NCBI RefSeq assembly: GCF_000151315.2
Contig: NW_011887293.1
Location: forward strand, 124,001-188,000
Direction of reading: 5' to 3'
Source of the DNA: Capsaspora owczarzaki ATCC 30864
Taxonomy: Eukaryota > Opisthokonta > Filasterea
DNA length: 64,000 nt
Shown here: positions 61,201-64,000 of the stretch, piece by piece
How the letters are laid out: every line of letters starts with the position of its first letter
How positions within the stretch are numbered: the first letter of the stretch is position 1
Made by a program: the position numbers and the translations under genes
The notes under the pieces: model-generated
Database searches by the model: none
The model's input: only the letters and a program-made list of their open reading frames with translations
Told to the model about the DNA's origin: nothing

Positions 61201-64000
61201 CTGGTCAGGATGAGGGTCTGACACACCATCATCATCCACCTCCATGTCCATGTCGACGTCGAGCAGTTCGCCACTGAGCGAGTCATCGCCGTCTTCGTCC
61301 TCCTGCGCATCGTCATGTTCGTCGTCGTCATGGTCCTCGCACTTGTCATGCTCGTCTTCATACTCGTCGTCGTCATCCTCCTCGTCACCGCCGGCGTCAA
61401 GCACGGGCTGCTCTTGGTTGCTGTCCTCGTCAACGAGCATGGGATCGCTCTGAGAGGACTCGGAAGGTTGCTTTCGGCGGCGCGAAAATGGCGAGGGGGT
61501 CGAACTCGAAGGCGACGCACGACCAGTAGCAGGGCCACGACCCATCGGGGAAGCAGGCTTTTGCGCTTGCTGCTGCTGCTGCTGCTGCTGTTCTTGTTCG
61601 CGGCTCTCCTTTGCCAATTGCTCGGCTGAGAGCTGGATGCGGGGCCAAAGGAACTCTTCGACAGCTTGGACTGTGGCAAGCGGCTCGAGGAGCACAAGGT
61701 TGGAAGAAAAGTCGCCCAAGCGGCGCTCGTCGGGTTGTTTGGACAGTCGGATCTTCACTGGTTGAGACAGGTATTTGAGCCCAGCGCGAAGGCTGGCAAC
61801 CATGCCGCCCGATGCGCCATTATCACCGCTGCTACTACTACTGCTGTTGCTGGCCGAGGCGCTTCCGGCTGCTGCAGCCTCTGAAGCGAAGGCTTCGCTG
61901 ACGACCATACGGAAGCGCTCCTGCATGTTGAGTGCGCCTTGCACTTTCTGGACGAGGGCCATCAAGCCCGGCTCTCCGTACCCGGCTGGTGCGGCGGCGC
62001 TAGCGCCAGCATCATCCGTCACCATTGGTGTTGCGCCTCCGTCGACAGCGTCCGGCAGCGCAGGTCTGACCAGGAAAATGTCGCAAAAGTTGGCCAGGCG
62101 CTGGGTGTGCGGAACACACAGTTTTCGGGAGGCAAGGTAGCGGAGCAAGCTGGTCACGAGGCGACTGTTGTGCAACTCAAAGGCCGAGACGTTGACCTTG
62201 CGATCTACAAGGATGCCGCGAATGTCCCGAAGAGTAGAGAGATCGTGTGCGTTGGCTTCTCGAATGCGCTGCGACGTCAGGCCGGTGGCCACGACCTCCG
62301 CCCGCTGCTGTGCATCTGATGCGGACGAGGTGGTTGCGGCACCGTCGCCCGAGAACGGCTCTTTACCGAGCTGCTCTGCCAATGCCTGTAGCCGATTGAG
62401 GACTTGCGAGGACGCAGACGACGTTGCGCTGTGTTGTAGCTCGGAGGAGGCGTCAAAGTAGCGCTCAATGACCTGTTGTGCGCGGAGTTGGATAAACCCA
62501 GCAAATTGCGGCGACCGACCTGACGCAGCAGCAGGGGTACGGCTGCTGCTGCTGCTGCTGCTGCTGCCGGGTCGAGCCGGGCTTTCCGCAGAAGCTTTGC
62601 CAGCAGCTGGGGTCGAGGGCGAGGCAGGCAGGGTCGGCACCGGGGCGAGCGAAGGAGGAGGTGCGGCAGCAGCAGCAGCAGCGGCTTCAGAGCTGGACGT
62701 CGAGGTACGAGGAGACTTTGAAGGAGCGTATCGGGAGGATTTTCGCGAAGGTTCCGCGGTGGTTGTCGACTCACCAGCAGGCGTGGTGGCTGCCGCGGTC
62801 TTGAACTTGTCGCTCGAACGGCGATTGAGCGTCGGCGTACTGAAGGGAGAATCCGTCCGAGACTCGTGCTTTCCACCAGTCGACGCCAACCGCTGCATTT
62901 CGTGCACCACACCCTCGCGACGGAAATACACGGAAAAGATGGTGGGCATCTTCTCCATCAGAATGGTTGCCATCCGAAGTCCGTCGACCACAAGCAAATC
63001 GTCCTCTGCCGCAAGCCGACCCGCGATAAAGGAAGAAATGGCCAAATCACGCAACAACTCGACCAGCACAGGCGCCGGAGCAAAGAAAACAATTTTGAGG
63101 ATGGCGGAGAGGCAGAGGCGGCGAACAAGCGTGCTCACAGAGGCCAGATAGGCGTCGAGCAGCGTTGCCAGCAACGACTCGCCGATGGATGTGATGAGCT
63201 CTGGATGTTGAGTGTAAAGTACAGTGCGCGGGTCCAACTCTGTCGTTGCGTTGGCGGTCGCAGAGGAGGTTGATGTGGACGAGGCTTCTGGCTCCTCTTC
63301 CTCCAGAGCAGCGTCCTCAGTGCCGCTGATGCGTCGAATGCGAGGCTCACGACCAAAGGGGCCGCGTTGCAGCATTGCCCTCGCAGCCGAGTCGCGCTGC
63401 TTGAGTGGGTCGGCGTCGTCCACGGGCAAGGGAGGAAGCAGTTCGCCAATGAGCGAGAGGATTTCGTAGAGTTGCTCTGCAGGCAGTGTGATTGGCACAG
63501 ACGACGAAGCGGGGCTCGCGTTTGAGCTGCGGCTCGGAGTGGCGGGCGATCCCGGAGCGGTGGCTGGAGCTGCACTTGCAACGGCACTGCCGGTGGCGAG
63601 CATTTGCCGCAGCGAGCTGGCAATCTGCAACTCTTGCAACAGCGTGGCGGCTAAAGCAGGGTCTGCACCGACCAGGGAAGCCAGCATTCGCACAATCATG
63701 GTGAAGGTGCCAGAGCTGACGAGCGGCGGCACAGCAGCGATGAGCTGCATCAGGTTCGGGAGCAAGCCGTGCGACACGATGGTTTGTATTTGAGTACGAT
63801 CGCGGCGCGCATTGTCGATGAGACGCGCGATACACAGACACGCTCGCTCCACGACAATCTTGTCGGGATACTGCAAAAGATTGGTGAGAATTGGAATGGC
63901 GTCTTCCACCAGTCCGAACGAGTCGCGCGGAATGCTTCGGCAAATGTTGCTGGCGATGGCCAACGAGCATCGTTGGAGGCTGGTCGAGAAAAAGTCGAGG
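58263..64000 (-). CDS. TRIP12: TRIP12/UFD4-type HECT ubiquitin ligase (N-terminal part outside window)
   Basis: This HECT E3 of the ubiquitin-fusion-degradation branch acts in the nucleus in animals. The frame is open to the right edge ([18 protein letters not shown], an armadillo repeat). More armadillo follows: [37 protein letters not shown] and [15 protein letters not shown] long Ser/Asp/Glu-rich centre includes an acidic run near 61400. The HECT domain begins with [15 protein letters not shown] and continues [10 protein letters not shown] and [19 protein letters not shown]. Three further short exons (58808-58971, 58547-58696, 58263-58459) hold [26 protein letters not shown] and the catalytic Cys in [16 protein letters not shown], ending FHLS like human TRIP12. 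No WWE domain is seen between the armadillo blocks, unlike animal TRIP12 and like yeast UFD4 and plant UPL3. The large exon ends at 59116. Confidence 0.93.

Overview
The window is nuclear DNA of a unicellular relative of animals, most likely a filasterean such as Capsaspora owczarzaki. That identification is an inference from gene content and style. The genes are animal-like: RAD51B, a synergin, a TAO kinase, a DLG-type MAGUK, a CREB3-type membrane bZIP, ATP6AP2, TRIP12. Exons are GC-rich, introns are short GT-AG introns (about 50-300 bp, often with long T runs), low-complexity Gln/Ala/Ser tracts are common, and the leaders of some genes are strongly pyrimidine-rich.

Layout. 1-245: the end of an unidentified + strand gene. 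647-2981: RAD51B (+), convergent with SYNRG (-, 3059-7918). 8126-10808: a Tc1/mariner-type DNA transposon with long inverted repeats and an open transposase. 12320-15215: TAO kinase (+) behind a 1.5 kb pyrimidine-rich leader. 15627-16971: a membrane protein of unknown role (-). 16972-20518: a 3.5 kb stretch with no supported gene. 20519-22797: a three-RRM TIA1-like protein (+). A run of minus-strand genes follows: DLG-type MAGUK (23321-25489), a ubiquitin-specific protease carrying a RING-like finger and a 100-N gap (26850-32058), ANAPC11 (33978-34226), CREB3-like bZIP (34575-36518), TAF2 (37670-42658) and ATP6AP2 (43133-46113). Then come PTS (+, 46507-47402), a 4-coumarate-CoA-ligase-like enzyme (+, 48612-51399), a SELENOS-like ER protein (-, 51501-52565), CSE1L/exportin-2 (-, 52814-58039) and the C-terminal two thirds or so of TRIP12 (-, 58263 to beyond the edge).

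There is no operon or single pathway here. Several genes share themes: ubiquitin (TRIP12, the USP, ANAPC11), the ER and membrane traffic (CREB3-like, SELENOS-like, SYNRG, ATP6AP2), and nuclear functions (RAD51B, TAF2, CSE1L, TIA1-like). Exon junctions were chosen by eye from GT-AG sites, reading phase and remembered family sequences. Where I give exon coordinates the phases sum correctly, but no alignment program was run.

I found no virus-like element, CRISPR array, tRNA or rRNA. The observations most worth a second look are the RING-like finger inside the USP, the paired CRE and UPRE-like sites upstream of the CREB3-like gene, a 40 bp duplication that copies a splice acceptor in the SELENOS-like gene, an EH domain disturbed by an 11 bp duplication in SYNRG, and the transposon with 180 bp inverted repeats.
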